Shown here: one piece after another, positions 23,129 to 39,864 of the stretch
Position numbering within the stretch: the first letter of the stretch is position 1
How the letters are laid out: every line of letters begins with the position of its first letter
Assembly: GCF_029784165.1 (NCBI RefSeq)
Contig: NC_073696.1
Location: forward strand, 106,042,665-106,106,664
Direction: 5' to 3'
From: Wyeomyia smithii
Taxonomy: Eukaryota; Arthropoda; Insecta; Diptera; Culicidae
DNA length: 64,000 nt
Program-made: the position numbers and the translations under genes
The notes under the pieces: generated by a model
What the model saw: only the letters and a program-made list of their open reading frames with translations
The model's database searches: none
What the model was told of the DNA's origin: nothing

Positions 23129-24800
23129 CTTTTTGCCTAGAAAGGTATAGCAATCACTGAAAAAACCAAAGGTATAAAAGTGCTCCAAAGGGTCGAATCT
23201 CGTATATCAATCGACTTAGTTCGACGAGCTGAGCATTTTCTGTATGTGTGTGTGTATGTGTGTATGTGTGTATGTATGTAACGGTCTTCGTTTAAACTCA
23301 CTCACTTTTCTCAGAGATGGCTGGACCGATTTTCACAAAATTAGTGTCATATGGAAGGTCTTGTTGCCCCATAAGACCCTATTGAATTTTATTGTAATTG
23401 GACTTTAACTTTGTCCGTTATGTATAATAATGTGAAATCAGGCTATGACAAGAAACATGTTTCTAAGACTGTTTGAACTCACCCACATTTCTCAGAGATG
23501 GATGGACCGATTTTCACAAAATAAGTTGCAATAGAAAGGTCTAGTTGCCTGATAAAACCCTATTGAATTTTATTATAATCGGACTGTAACTTTGTCTGTT
23601 ATGTATCAAAATGTAAAAGTTATGGAACTCCATTATCTCAGAAACTACACAACCGATTTGAACAAAATAGGTATCAAATTAACGGGCTGTCTTTAAAACC
23701 CCTAAATAACGAATTTTATGATGATTTAACATGTTGTTCGAAGGTTATGAATAGAAACGTGTTCAGAAAACTTTTTAAATTAACTCGTTTTAGCAAAGAT
23801 GGAAGATGGACAATCCTAGTTTCAAATTGAAGGTTCGGTTGCTTTATTGGTACCCATTTAATTTGATTATAACACTGGTTGACAAAATCGAAAAAAATGC
23901 TGCTCCAAAGCTTATAATAGTTGCCCTAGAAAAAAAAATTCACAGGAAAAGCTATAATTTTTCATTTTTTCTTAGTTTGACCTTCGGGGCAACACTTGTG
24001 TTGACCAGTGTAATCGGACTTTTATTTTATCCATTATGTGTTAAATTGTGAAAATATTGAAAATCTCTTCTTTCAAAGATAACACGACTTATTTAAAGAA
24101 AACATGTGTCAAACGAACAGGTTGTTCCTCAAACTTACAAAGAAACAAAACCCAGAGGCTGTTTAAAACTAACTGCTTTGATCAAAGTTCGAAATGAGGA
24201 ATCATTATGATAGAAAAACTATTTATTCAGTGCAAATATTACGCCAAACTTCAAATACTATGCTCCAATTATTCCTTCAAATACAACATCAATATTCTAG
24301 AATCCAACGAGTTGATATACCTTTATTGGATTGTATTTGGCAATTGAAGGGTGTTTTCCAGAAACCGGAAGTCGCAAATTTGGATTTTAAAATGAAGTAT
24401 GAAGTTGATTCCTGACCTCTGAGCATCATCCCGGATACTGAAAAACTCACATTGGGTAATGTATGTTCCTTCTAGACTGGTTTCCAGAAACCGGAAGCTA
24501 CTGTTTAGAAATTCAAAATGGCCTCTGAGGATGATTTCTGGCTTCAGGGTTTCATACCGCTTCCCCAAATCGTATTGGATGATATTTGTCACTTTAGGCT
24601 GTTGATCTGAAACTGTCGCCATCTTCGCCATCGAAATACCCAGATTAGGCAGTTCGGCAAATTTTATGATGAATTTTATGATTCTATGATTCAACCAGAC
24701 GTGGTCATCTGGATTGAAAATTGGGTTTTAGGTTGGATTCTGGCCACTGGATTTTATCCAGGTTTCAAGAACCCATATTGATTGGTATTTGGCCAGTCAT
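23129..24800 (+). repeat. Long modular interspersed repeat, copy 2 (diverged, interrupted)
   Basis: Starts tttttgcctagaaaggtatag (the internal tttctc is missing) and contains the cgacgagctgagcattttctg block, a (TG)-rich tract and monomers at about 23300 and 23490. A MITE interrupts it at 23872-24010. Type-2 modules (ccagaaaccggaag) continue to about 24800. The canonical 3' end is absent, so the right border is approximate. Confidence 0.7.
23870..24012. mobile_element. Short MITE, ACACTGGTC family, copy 2, inside the modular repeat
   Basis: 139 bp from acactggttgaca (23872) to tgttgaccagtg (ends about 24010). It splits a module whose uninterrupted version reads gattgtaatcggactgtaac elsewhere; here the left side ends gattata and the right side resumes taatcggac. 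A TA duplication is therefore consistent. Confidence 0.78.
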
Positions 24801-24936
24801 TGGATGCCCCTCAGAAACGATCAGTAATATCAACTGCGTTGAAGAATTTCATTTTCACTGATAAGATCATTCAAATTAATGTAAAAGGAACAACATTTAA
24901 TTATACATTATTTGAAATTTACTGACAAACGTTGAC

Positions 24937-25284
24937 CAAGGTTGCATATTCAATTTTAACGTGCTTTTTCGCCGCGTGCCGATAGCTCGCTATACAAGTA
25001 CAATTTTGAGAAACAATGTATGACAAGTTTGTCGAATAGTGTAATGCTGTAACTCTTATACCTGAAGTGTGAGAGCCCATATTGGCTGAATATCCCACTG
25101 AATATTGGCTCTCACACTTTAGGCGTAAGAGTTAGAGCACTGCTTTCTTCGACAAACTTGTAGCATTACTTATGGACTGCAAGTTTGTCATACATCATAT
25201 TTCAAAATTGTACTTGTGGAACGAGTTATCGGCACGCGGCCAATTGAATGGAATTGACACCCCAAAATTGAATATGCAACCTTG
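24937..25284. mobile_element. Fold-back MITE with 8-bp target duplication (hAT-like)
   Basis: 348 bp flanked by acgttgac at 24929-24936 and 25285-25292. Termini are caaggttgcatattc and its exact inverse gaatatgcaaccttg. Inversion extends deep into the element: the centre is gagagcccatattggct against its inverse near 25100, and the gcgtgccgat/atcggcacgc arms match. An 8-bp duplication with a short TIR fits hAT-type transposition. No coding sequence. Confidence 0.87.
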
Positions 25285-25292
25285 ACGTTGAC

Positions 25293-27642
25293 TTAAAGAA
25301 TCTGAATTTTTATACGCTGTACATGAGTACAAATCGATTATACCACGATCAAAAACAAAACCGCATCATACAGTTGAAAGAATTTAATGTTATTTGCATG
25401 TATATATGTTAATTTTTGTTCATATGTTATATTTTAAATGTTCGGTATAGTTGTGCTGTTGGCTACAAAAATTCTACACATCGGTGACTTAACGATTTTA
25501 GTTAATCGCTCTCGCTAATGACTTCCAACGAATAGCGATGATTCCGATCAAGTTATTCAAACCGGCATGGCTGCAGTGTCATACAAACAAATAAATTAAA
25601 ATTCAATATACGCACTCTTCCAATGACAACAAAAAGAAACGGAGTTTCACTATCGGATCCGGCGGTTTGACGTTTACTTTTAAATCCATGTCAGTCAATC
25701 GCACACATTCAGATGGCAATCGTTGAAAAGTGATGAAATTGAATGCATTGACACCAAACAATCGCAGTCGTAAATTCTAAACACAAGAAACCATACTTCA
25801 CCCTGAATCGCCCGCGTTAACTATGTTGTGACAATTTTTCCAACCCATTGGCGGCGCGCCGTAAATGCAAGGTGAGATAGTATCAATCCCGCATTTGGAA
25901 AACAGGTCCCCGCTAAAATGACCATCAACGGAGTACGCTAGAGGAATCGTGTTAGTGGTGCCACGCCGTCAGTAAGTGATCAAATCTTTTGCTGTGAGGA
26001 AAACCACTGCCCAGCACATTGAACTATGGGTTAGCAGAATATGGAAAAGTGGGTGTTTATGGTGCGATGTTAACCAATATCACTGGTAGCGATAATGGTG
26101 GAAAAACAAAAACAACCCACACTGCGCACTGGTGAGCAAGTCCTTACGTAAAGTCCCGGGATTCCTTACTTGGCGCTTGAACGGTTGACATCGGTGTAAA
26201 CGGCCTCTGGTTGCAGTCGGCCAAGTTGAAGTTGAGCTCGGAACATTCTCTGGCGCTGAATAAAAGACGATCGATGTAACGCTGCACCGCCACGCAAACT
26301 TTACTGCCGTCATACCGTTCCATGGAGTTTCCTATTACCATGGGACAACTATGCGTAGAACGAGAGTTTATACTCGAGCAAACATTGATTTCAGGATCTT
26401 GGTGTGCAGTGTATCGTGTGAAATGTAAATGCAAGCTGTCATTCATAACTCTAGGAAAACATACATTCGAGCTCCTCCGTAAACCGACAAATCGAACTCC
26501 ATCCTGAATGCTTTGTCGGACTATTCCAATGCTCAATTAACAATGCTCAATTAACATGTTAAAATATTTTTAAGAAAATTTATTAGAAATACAAATTCTT
26601 CTTACAAATCATCGTTACACAGGAATTGTTTTTGTTTGGCTATTTTCGAAATTCTATGTTTCACAATGTACCTAACATTGTTATCCGCAAAATTATGAAA
26701 ATCAAAACGGGCCGTAAAGTAACTCCCCTCATAACTTCACACGACTCTATTTATCCGTGATGTAAATTCGTTACGTAAGTGTGTCTTCTATCTTACCCAA
26801 ACTGTGTTGTTGAATTTTAAAGATAGAGCGTTCAAATGATAGGTCTTTTGTGTTCTTCACAATGAAAAACGTAAAACTAATTTAATTTTTTCATTACCTT
26901 TTTTTTGTCATCTTAATATTCGAGTTTAGAGGCATAAAATAATAATTATAAATAAACGTTTATCACGGTAAGTCTAAAAACATAGTTTATATTCTAATCT
27001 CTACACATTCCAGACAAGACGTAAATTTAACAAAAATTTTAACAGTATTTCGATCACTACAACGCAAAAAATAACAAATAAGATGACATAAAATATAATT
27101 TCTACTATCTTACCCAAGTCTATCGGTGTTCATTTACAGTCATAGGCAACTTTTAGCTACAATGTAGTGCTTTGTTGTTACATTTTGTACGATACTTCAT
27201 TCATAACATACCTTATTTACAGCTGTCTTAATTAGGTGAATCGAACTGATGATGAGCAAACAAATAAACAAACAAACGTACGGTCACTCTGTCCACTACA
27301 GTACGAATCGTAAGCCCTGCAAGGAGTGCACCTTGCAGGGGAAGGCGAAGAATGCAACGATAACCCGATACGGATCAATCACTGGTTCGCAATCGTTGAC
27401 AGATTGATGAATCGTTTGCCAAATATGGGTCGGAATCCATAAGGTGTGTGTGCGTACGTGCGTGAAAATTTCACTTTCATTCAGTCAATGAAAATCGAAA
27501 GTTTGTTTCGAATTCCTGCTTCTTGAAATAAACTCGGTAACACTTTGTGGATTGGCTAATGTTTGTTACTTCTAATGATGATGATGATCCCACCTGAGTT
27601 GATATTTGCCAAATTGACATTAGATATTCAACGATAGGCTTC
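25293..27642. other. Intergenic region, no gene supported
   Basis: AT-rich flanks with a less AT-rich block at about 25840-26530. That block contains a 130-codon minus-strand open frame (26536-26144) with no domain signature, splice context or codon pattern I trust. Simple atgatgatgatgat at about 27575. Confidence 0.45.
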
Positions 27643-28077
27643 TGACTTTTAACTTTTGATTTTCGAGTTTTGACTTTTGACTTATGACTTATAATATATG
27701 ACTTATGACTCATCATTTTTGACTTTTGACTTTTGACATTTAACTTTAGACTTTTGACTTTAGACTTTTACTTTAGACTTTAGACTTTAGACTTTAGACT
27801 TTAGACTTTAGACTTTAGACTTTAGACTTTAGACTTTAGACTTTAGACTTTAGACTTTAGACTTTAGACTTTAGACTTTAGACTTTAGACTTTTAACTTT
27901 TGACTTTTGACTTTTGACCTTTAACTTTGACTTTTGACTTTTGACTTTCGACTTTTGACTTTTGAATTTTGACTTTGACTTTTGACTTTTGACTTTTGAC
28001 TTTTGAGTTTTGACTTCTGACTTTTCACGTGTTTGACATTTGACTTTTGACGTCAAGCATGAAAATTTTACTTTTGA
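27643..28077. repeat. Heptanucleotide array, (TTTAGAC)n within (TTTTGAC)n
   Basis: A perfect TTTAGAC block of about 17 units (27771-27892) is flanked on both sides by degenerate TTTTGAC units. Because seven is not a multiple of three, the minus strand stays open for tens of codons (lysine/serine/valine-rich). That is a by-product, not a gene. Confidence 0.93.
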
Positions 28078-29752
28078 CTTTAATAAGGTTTAGGTTTATT
28101 TTTATAACATTGCATTGATAGTTAAAAAGAAATGAACAAAGAAACGGTTTCGCATCCTCACATAACATCAAAATGTTTAGTTGTAAATACTTTCAAAGTA
28201 AAAAAAAATTCAATGCATAATTGTCCGAACCAATCTCGAGACATATGACACTGGTCGTATGGAAGATAGTTCTCTTTCAGAGATAATTGAAGTAGAACTA
28301 AGAACTGTATTATGCAATATGCAACATTATGTCTTCCGAAAAAATGAAACCGCAATCGTAATCCGGCTCAAGGTTAAAATTTACCCAGCCGGCCCGGTCT
28401 GAATCACGTCCAGCTTATTTCAGTGGCAGTAAAAATCTGAAAATAGCCGCCACGCTGGGTAAATGAGAGCATTCAATAATGCGATAGAGTGATCCACTTG
28501 CGACGTCATCCTTAACTATATCGGTCAACGAACCAATTCGAGCCGTCAATTACCGCAGTTAAACTCGAATCAGTTACGCGCCTCGGAATGCCAACCTGAG
28601 ACGTTGGTTTGGACATTGTTTCATGATAACTGCAGACAGACCGGTCCTACTTCGCATCGAACTAGCCGGAAGGTGTTCGATCGAGGCTGGGCTTCCCAAC
28701 AGTACCTATGCTAGAAAGTAGATTTGGAACATTCGAAGGCGCACAGTGCACACGCAAAGTCACGTGTAAGGCCTCCATTTTGCTTCACCGTAAAACGCTC
28801 AATTGACGATGACGCCGCGAGAATTTGTTTCACTTAAACTTTGACACTTGCGGTGGAACTGCGGGACAGTGTAGAAAGATCCAATGGATGCTACGTAAAT
28901 CTATACCGGCATGCTGCATACCGGCCATTTTGGCTGTTACTGAGTGCGTCGGGGTTTCCACTTATCAGCATCCCACCATCCGCTGATTAACGAGTAATCA
29001 GATTAGAGTATAAGTTATTTCAGCGGTAGAGTGGTAGAGAGAGAAAGACAGAACCAGGGAGATTTTATTTGTCCAGCATTGTACGATGATCGGTCGGTCA
29101 TGTGGATGATCTTGTTCGGGGAAACTGGACGAAAAAGTAAACATTTCAAATGAACCATTAGAATGTCGAGTACCAGGATTTTTCTGTTTTGAAAGCTATT
29201 GCGTGTTTATTCTACGAATGGTCGAGTGATGCGAAAAATATTTACTACATTGGGAATAGCCATGGAGGAGTTGTTGTTGTGTAATGATTAGAAGGGATTG
29301 AGATAACAACAAAGTAGTTTGTTGTTACACAACCTTTTTTGTACCGGAAGCGTGTGGATTCTAACAAATACAGATATATCCTATAACTTGGTTATATTGA
29401 ACATTTGCTTAGATGATGAATGAAAGATAAAATGAAAAAAATTGATTGACGAATCTTTATTGAATGAATGGTGCAGACACCACGAGTAGAATATTTGAAT
29501 GCATGAAATGATACACAGTAGGACCGGTGCGAAAAACACGGTCAAAATGCTTTCCTGTTATTATAGCGTGTAAATTTCTTCGAAAAAGTTTCTTATGATA
29601 TTGTTTGGCAACTTCTAAAATGATTGTTAAAAGTATTGTTAGCACCAACGTATGAGTAATCCAGTTCCAATCACAAGACAAAAAATTTATGTCTTCTGAG
29701 AAATACTATAGCCATGAAATTATTGAGTTTATAATTACTGAAACTATATTCG
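28078..29752. other. Intergenic region, no gene supported
   Basis: A moderately GC-rich, non-repetitive block lies at about 28380-28960, for which I see no open frame or RNA fold. AT-rich sequence flanks it. Confidence 0.45.
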
Positions 29753-30061
29753 ACACTGGCCAACACGGGTTTTGCCGTAGAGCACAAACTGGAAAAAATA
29801 AAACATTATAGTTTTTAAGCATTCCTGTAAATATTGGTGCCCCTAGAAAAAATAACTTTTTCAGAGACATCAATGAGTTTTCCCGTGAGCCACCATAGAA
29901 GCGACAAACCCAACGAGCAAGTATTCTGCGTCAAACTGACGCACTTCTAACCAAACTAGTGGCACCAAAACTCACAGGAATGGTTAAAAAGCTTTTTTTT
30001 ACTAAGGCAATTATTTTGAGCTTTGCGGCAAAATTGTGTTTCCGCTTTTGTCGACCAGTGT
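29753..30061. mobile_element. MITE of the ACACTGGTC family, copy 3 (fold-back form)
   Basis: From acactggccaacac to gtcgaccagtgt. It is longer than the other two copies because internal arms are also inverted: tgtaaatattggtgcc at about 29830 against ggcaccaaaactcaca at about 29965. No coding capacity. Confidence 0.7.
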
Positions 30062-30631
30062 TATAGTTATGATTGCCAAAGATATAAGTTAATTTTACTC
30101 GGAGGATTGGATGATTTAAAAGCAAATAGCATATGGTTATTCATTGTGTAAGCCTAAAAGTCTTTGGCCTGAGACAAAAAAAAACTTTGAGGCTGCCCAT
30201 TGTACCACCCTAAAAAAAATATTATTTGAAAAAAGGTAAAAAAAAATTAAAAATAAATATCTAAAACAGCTCATTTTTTAAAAATCTAATTTCTTATATA
30301 AAAAGTACAAAAAATTACTTAAACAATGCAACAAGTCCGATCATGGAGCAATCAGGAAAAAAAGTTATGATTTTTTTTTAAATTTAATTTATTTTTCACA
30401 TTGTACATTTTTTCATGGAAGGACAAAATTATTATCTACAACTTTGCCAATAAGATTGGAAGGAACATGGAAGGACAAAATTATTATCTACAACTTTGCC
30501 ATGTTTCAGTTTAATCATTTATTTTAATGGACTCTTTCAAGCGCGTTCTGGTTTACTCTCTTAGTGCGCAACTCACCGAAAGTTTCACGCGAGTTATTAT
30601 TGTTGTGCTCAGTATGACTATTTCACTACAA
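30062..30631. repeat. A/T-rich spacer with a 52-bp-period duplication
   Basis: Mostly poly-A/T-rich sequence. A 35-bp segment starting catggaaggacaaaattatt occurs at 30414-30448 and again, identical, at 30466-30500. Confidence 0.8.
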
Positions 30632-30644
30632 AAGCTTCAGAAAT
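30632..30644. repeat. Target-site duplication of element C, left
   Basis: aagcttcagaaat, repeated exactly at 33752-33764. Confidence 0.85.
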
Positions 30645-30887
30645 GGTTGGCGAATGGCTGGACACGTGTAACTTGAGACCCCAATGTGGCCATTCACCTC
30701 TGTCCAGCAACTTCTATCCCAACCTCCACGTGATGCCGACCGGAATACGAGTAACCTTAGCGGAGATCGGGTAACCAACCCCCGGTGGAAACTATGCTCG
30801 TATGCTGACTAGGAAGGGGTCGTACGCGGCTGTATCCCCATAGGGGCGGCGTACAACAGCGTCTGACCCGAAGCGGGCGGCTGGATT

Positions 30888-32480
30888 ATGGAATGCTGTA
30901 TCCCGCCAGCTACACCTAAGATGGCAGCCCCATCAGCAGGATGTAGGTATTGCGACCCTGGTAAGGTAGCATACCGAAACCTTTCTTCAACCACGAACAA
31001 CGAATTTAGAAATACGGAACGGATCAATCGACAAAGACCTAGGCTACGAACACGGAAAAAGATTAGGGTAAACGATTGGAAATTGGCTACTTGGAACGTC
31101 CGATCTCTCAATGAACCGGCGCGGGCTGGCTTGCTTGCTCGAGAACTACAGCGGCAGGGAGTCGAAATCGCAGCGATTCATGAGGTTCGGTGGCCAAATT
31201 CCGGAGAAAGAGAATTCCGTGCAGTGGACCCTATTGCACGCTCTTCTTTCAAGTACCACATCTACTACAGTGGCGGCAAAGCAGCAAAACGGGGCGTCGG
31301 TTTCGTAGTGCTGGGAAATCAGAAAACAAGAGTTATCCGGTGGAGGTCCGTAGATGACCGTATGTACGTGTTAAGGATTAAGGGCAAATTCTTCAACTAC
31401 AGTTTAATCAACACTTACGCACCGACAAACGAAAAATCCGATGAAGTCAAAGATGAGTTCTATGACAAGCTTGAGCGAATCTATGACGAGCGCCCAAAAC
31501 ACGATGTAAAAGTCGTCATCGGAGACGCAAACGCACAGGTTGGGAGGGAGGAGTTCTTCCGTCCGGTCCACTCGTCAACCAATGAAAACGGCCTGAGGCT
31601 GGTGAACTTTGCCGCGGCCAGAGGAATGGCCATATGTAGCTCCTATTTTCCACGTTTGAATATTCGGAAACACACCTGGAGGCATCCGAATGGAGAAGCC
31701 TGCACCCAGATCGATCACGTATTGATTGACGGTCGGCACTTTGCGGATGTTACTGATGTTAGTTCTTTTCGGGGACCAAACATTGACTCTGACGTGTTGA
31801 AATCGCGCACAGGGAGGACGATGCGTTTCAACATTCAGCGGTTGAAAGCTGATGGCGTGGCAGCAGAATACGCCAGAGAGCTGGATCAACGGATCGCAGA
31901 ACAGCAGGAGGAAGGAGTGGAAGATATAAATGGGCTGTGGAGCAGCATCCACGGCACCATCGAAACGACTGCGAGAGAGGTGGTAGGTACGACGCGTGGA
32001 AGACAGCCTAATGGCTGGTTCGATGCCGAGTGCGAGAGAGCGACAGATGAGAAGAACCGTGCCAGGATCCGCATGCTCACTGCGGCTACGCGTCAGAACA
32101 GAGAGAGATACAGAGTGGCAAGAGCTGCCGAAAATAGAACCCACCGTCGGAAGAAGCGCGAGTACGAGGAGCAGGTGCTCGCCAGCGCAGAAGACAGCTA
32201 TGCACAAAATGACGTGCGGAGATTTTATAGAACTGTCAACAGAGTCAGAAGCAGGAATTTCCCTGTGCCGGTCATGTGTAATGACAAGGACGGCAGCCTG
32301 CTTACTGATAAACCGACAGTTGCAGCCAGGTGGAAGGAGCATTATCAGGCACTATTGAACGGTGAGGAGCCGGATGAGCAGAGCAGGAACAGGATTACAA
32401 TTATGAGTGACGAACAAGCTGTGGAGCCACCAACACATGAGGAGGTGAAAAAGGCGATTGTGGCAACTATCGAGACATAA
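30888..32480 (+). pseudogene. Endonuclease and linker of element C (530 codons, truncated polyprotein)
   Basis: An AP-endonuclease-type domain starts at about residue 62: WKLATWNVRSLN (64-75), AIHEVRW (96-102, metal-binding Glu), then VVIGDANAQVG and a TWRHPNG-QIDHVLIDGR stretch. The final SDH motif expected after NID is missing (it reads SDVLKSR), so even this open part is probably inactive. A basic linker follows (RKKREYEEQVLASAEDSYAQNDVRRFYRTVNR). The frame ends right after HEEVKKAIVA. Compared with element A, about 64 codons carrying the KNNKAAGKDG to YKKGDK part of the reverse transcriptase are deleted, and the junction shifts the frame into a stop. Confidence 0.85.
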
Positions 32481-33540
32481 CGTTGCTCAACTCCGCATAT
32501 AAAATGCTCTCCCGTATCCTGTTTTTCAGATTGAGACCGTTAACGGAATCCTTTGTTGGCGAATACCAGGCTGGTTTTCGGCAGTGGCGTTCCACGACGG
32601 ATCAAATCTTCACCCTGCGTCAGATCCTCCATAAGTTCCGGGAGTACAACTTACCGACTCACCATCTGTTTGTGGACTTCAGGGCGGCATACGACTCAGT
32701 GAAAAGAAACGAGCTGTGGCAGATCATGCGGGAACACGGTTTCCCTACGAAACTAATTGAGCTGAGTCGTATGACGCTGGAGGGATCAAATCCGTGCGCG
32801 CGGATAGCTGGCGAAACATCAGCCGCATTCGTAACGTTGGATGGACTGAAGCAGGGGGATGCGCTCTCCAATTTACTGTTTAACATCGCTTGCAGTACGA
32901 AGAGCAATCGTGGAAAGAAACGGTACGATCATCACGAAAACGCACATGCTTCTTGGTTTTGCGGACGACATCGATATTATCGGTATCAACCGTAAGGCCG
33001 TGGAGGAGGCCTTCGTACCTTTTGAGAGAGAAGCAGCGAGATTGGGGCTTGTCATTAACTCTGCCCAAACGAAGTACATGGTAGCTGGCAGAGAGCGTGG
33101 AAGTCCCCGTGGTGTTGGTGCTGAGGTGGAGTAGATGGGAAACGATTTGAAGTGGTTGACGCATTCGTTTATCTTGGTACACTTGTGACATGTGACAACG
33201 ATATGAGCCGTGAAGTGAAACGACGAGTTGCAGCTGCGAACAGGGCCTTCTACGGACTACGTAACCAGCTAAAGTCCCGTAGTTTGCAAACTCGCTCAAA
33301 ACTAGCGCTGTATAGGACGCTGGCTGATACTCCCGGTGGCCCTTTACGGACATGAAGCATAGACGCTGAAGGAAGCTGTTCGACGAGTGCTCGGAGTTTT
33401 TGAGCGTAAAGTTCTGCGATCGATACTTGGCGGTAAACTGGAAGATGGAGTGTGGCGCAGACGCATGAACCACGAGTTGTACATGCTGATATAGTGAGGT
33501 AATACAGCGGGGCAGGCTTCAGTGGGCTGGACATGTAGCC
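32466..33540 (+). pseudogene. Reverse transcriptase and C-terminal remains of element C
   Basis: Resumes in another frame with NYRDITLLNSAYKMLSRILF, then GEYQAGFRQWRSTTDQIFTLRQI and VDFRAAYDSVKR (first catalytic Asp region). After LLFNIA the frame shifts again, and MLLGFADDIDIIGIN (active-site FADD) appears at about 32950-32985. FEVVDAFVYLGTLVT and VLGVFERKVLRSILGG follow with further stops (33353, 33493). It contains the catalytic residues but cannot be translated as one protein. Confidence 0.85.
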
Positions 33541-33751
33541 AGAATGCCTGACGAGAGAGCCGCCAAAACTATCTTCAGTAGAGAATCAGGAAAAGGCCGT
33601 CGGCTCCGTCCACGCGGTGGATGTGCGATCTGCTGGTGTACGAGGAGACTGAAGAACGGCTGCCCAAGATAGAAGAAGCTGGACATCTCTAATTCGTTCG
33701 GCCCTAGACCGGTCAACGGTCCGTTAGCCAAGTAAGTGAGTAAAAGTAAGT

Positions 33752-33764
33752 AAGCTTCAGAAAT
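33752..33764. repeat. Target-site duplication of element C, right
   Basis: aagcttcagaaat, matching 30632-30644. It marks the 3' end of element C. Confidence 0.85.
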
Positions 33765-35916
<2,152 letters not shown>

Positions 35917-35918
35917 GT

Positions 35919-37668
35919 GAGTGCGAGAGAGCGACAGATGAGAAGAACCGTGCCAGGATCCGCATGCTCACTGCGGCTACGCGTCAGAACAGAGAGAGAT
36001 ACAGAGTGGCAAGAGCTGCCGAAAATAGAACCCACCGTCGGAAGAAGCGCGAGTACGACGAGCAGGTGCTCGCCAGCGCAGAAGACAGCTATGCACAAAA
36101 TGACGTGCGGAGATTTTATAGAACTGTCAACAGAGTCAGAAGCAGGAATTTCCCTGTGCCGGTCATGTGTAATGACAAGGACGGCAGCCTGCTTACTGAT
36201 AAACCGACAGTTGCAGCCAGGTGGAAGGAGCATTTTCAGGCACTATTGAACGGTGAGGAGCCGGATGAGCAGAGCAGGAACAGGATTACAATTATGAGTG
36301 ACGAACAAGCTGTGGAGCCACCAACACATGAGGAGGTGAAAAAGGCGATTGTGGCAACTATCGAGACATAACGTTGCTCAACTCCGCATATAAAATGCTC
36401 TCCCGTATCCTGTTTTTCAGATTGAGACCGTTAACGGAATCCTTTGTTGGCGAATACCAGGCTGGTTTTCGGCAGTGGCGTTCCACGACGGATCAAATCT
36501 TCACCCTGCGTCAGATCCTCGATAAGTTCCGGGAGTACAACTTACCGACTCACCATCTGTTTGTGGACTTCAGGGCGGCATACGACTCAGTGAAAAGAAA
36601 CGAGCTGTGGCAGATCATGCGGGAACACGGTTTCCCTACGAAACTAATTGAGCTGAGTCGTATGACGCTGGAGGGATCAAATCCGTGCGCGCGGATAGCT
36701 GGCGAAACATCAGCCGCATTCGTAACGTTGGATGGACTGAAGCAGGGGGATGCGCTCTCCAATTTACTGTTTAACAACGCTTGCAGTACGAAGAGCAATC
36801 GTGGAAAGAAACGGTACGATCATCACGAAAACGCACATGCTTCTTGGTTTTGCGGACGACATCGATATTATCGGTATCAACCGTAAGGCCGTGGAGGAGG
36901 CCTTCGTACCTTTTGAGAGAGAAGCAGCGAGATTGGGGCTTGTCATTAACTCTGCCCAAACGAAGTACATGGTAGCTGGCAGAGAGCGTGGAAGTCCCCG
37001 TGGTGTTGGTGCTGAGGGGGAGTAGATGGGAAACGATTTGAAGTGGTTGACGCATTCGTTTATCTTGGTACACTTGTGACATGTGACAACTATATGAGCC
37101 GTGAAGTGAAACGACGAGTTGCAGCTGCGAACAGGGCCTTCTACGGACTACGTAACCAGCTAAAGTCCCGTAGTTTGCAAACTCGCTCAAAACTAGCGCT
37201 GTATAGGACGCTGGCTGATACTCCCGGTGGCCCTTTACGGACATGAAGCATAGACGCTGAAGGAAGCTGATCGACGAGTGCTCGGAGTTTTTGAGCGTAA
37301 AGTTCTGCGATCGATACGATACTTGGCGGTAAACTGGAAGATGGAGTGTGGCGCAGACGCATGAATCACGAGTTGTACATGCTGATATAGTGAGGTAATA
37401 CAGCGGGGCAGGCTTCAGTGGGCTGGACATGTAGCCAGAATGCCTGACGAGAGAGCCGCCAAAACTATCTTCAGTAGAGAATCAGGAAAAGGCCGTCGGC
37501 TCCGTCCACGCGGTGGATGTGCGATCTGCTGGTGTACGAGGAGACTGAAGAACGGCTGCCCAAGACAGAAGAACGGCTGCCCAAGACAGAAGAAGCTGGA
37601 CATCTCTAATTCGTTCGGCCCTAGACCGGTCAACGGTCCGTTAGCCAAGTAAGTGAGTAAAAGTAAGT
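35919..37668 (+). pseudogene. Duplicated 3' half of element C (linker, RT and tail)
   Basis: Begins mid-linker (CERATDEKNRARIRMLTAATRQ) fused to unrelated upstream DNA. That fusion creates a 189-codon open frame 35802-36371 which is chimeric and not a gene. It carries the same 64-codon deletion, FADD region (about 36841-36876), later stops and taag-rich tail as unit 1. Confidence 0.87.

Positions 37669-39864
<2,196 letters not shown>

Larger units (their letters stand above)
30645..33751 (+). mobile_element. RTE-like non-LTR retrotransposon C
   Basis: A 3.1-kb plus-strand element between 13-bp duplications. The leader (30645-30887) shares short blocks with the other copies (gaccccaatgtgg, gtccagcaacttctat). 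The 3' end is a simple tail built from taag/gtaa units, like elements A and D. Coding sequence is continuous for the endonuclease and linker, then broken. Part of it from 32028 onward was later copied downstream. Confidence 0.88.

Noticed and set aside
26144..26536. 130-codon minus-strand open frame as a gene
   Set aside because: No domain, no splice or promoter context, and an overlapping plus-strand frame is equally open. Composition alone is not enough.
27771..27892. Interstitial telomere-like repeat (TTTAGAC)
   Set aside because: It does not match TTAGG or the known TTTAGGG type, and dipteran telomeres generally do not use short telomerase repeats. It is simplest as a local satellite.
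27871..28056. Lysine/serine repeat protein on the minus strand
   Set aside because: Produced by the heptamer array, which lacks stops in one strand by chance.
28380..28960. GC-richer block as a possible exon or structured RNA
   Set aside because: No open frame longer than background and no evident stem pattern by eye. It would need comparative data.
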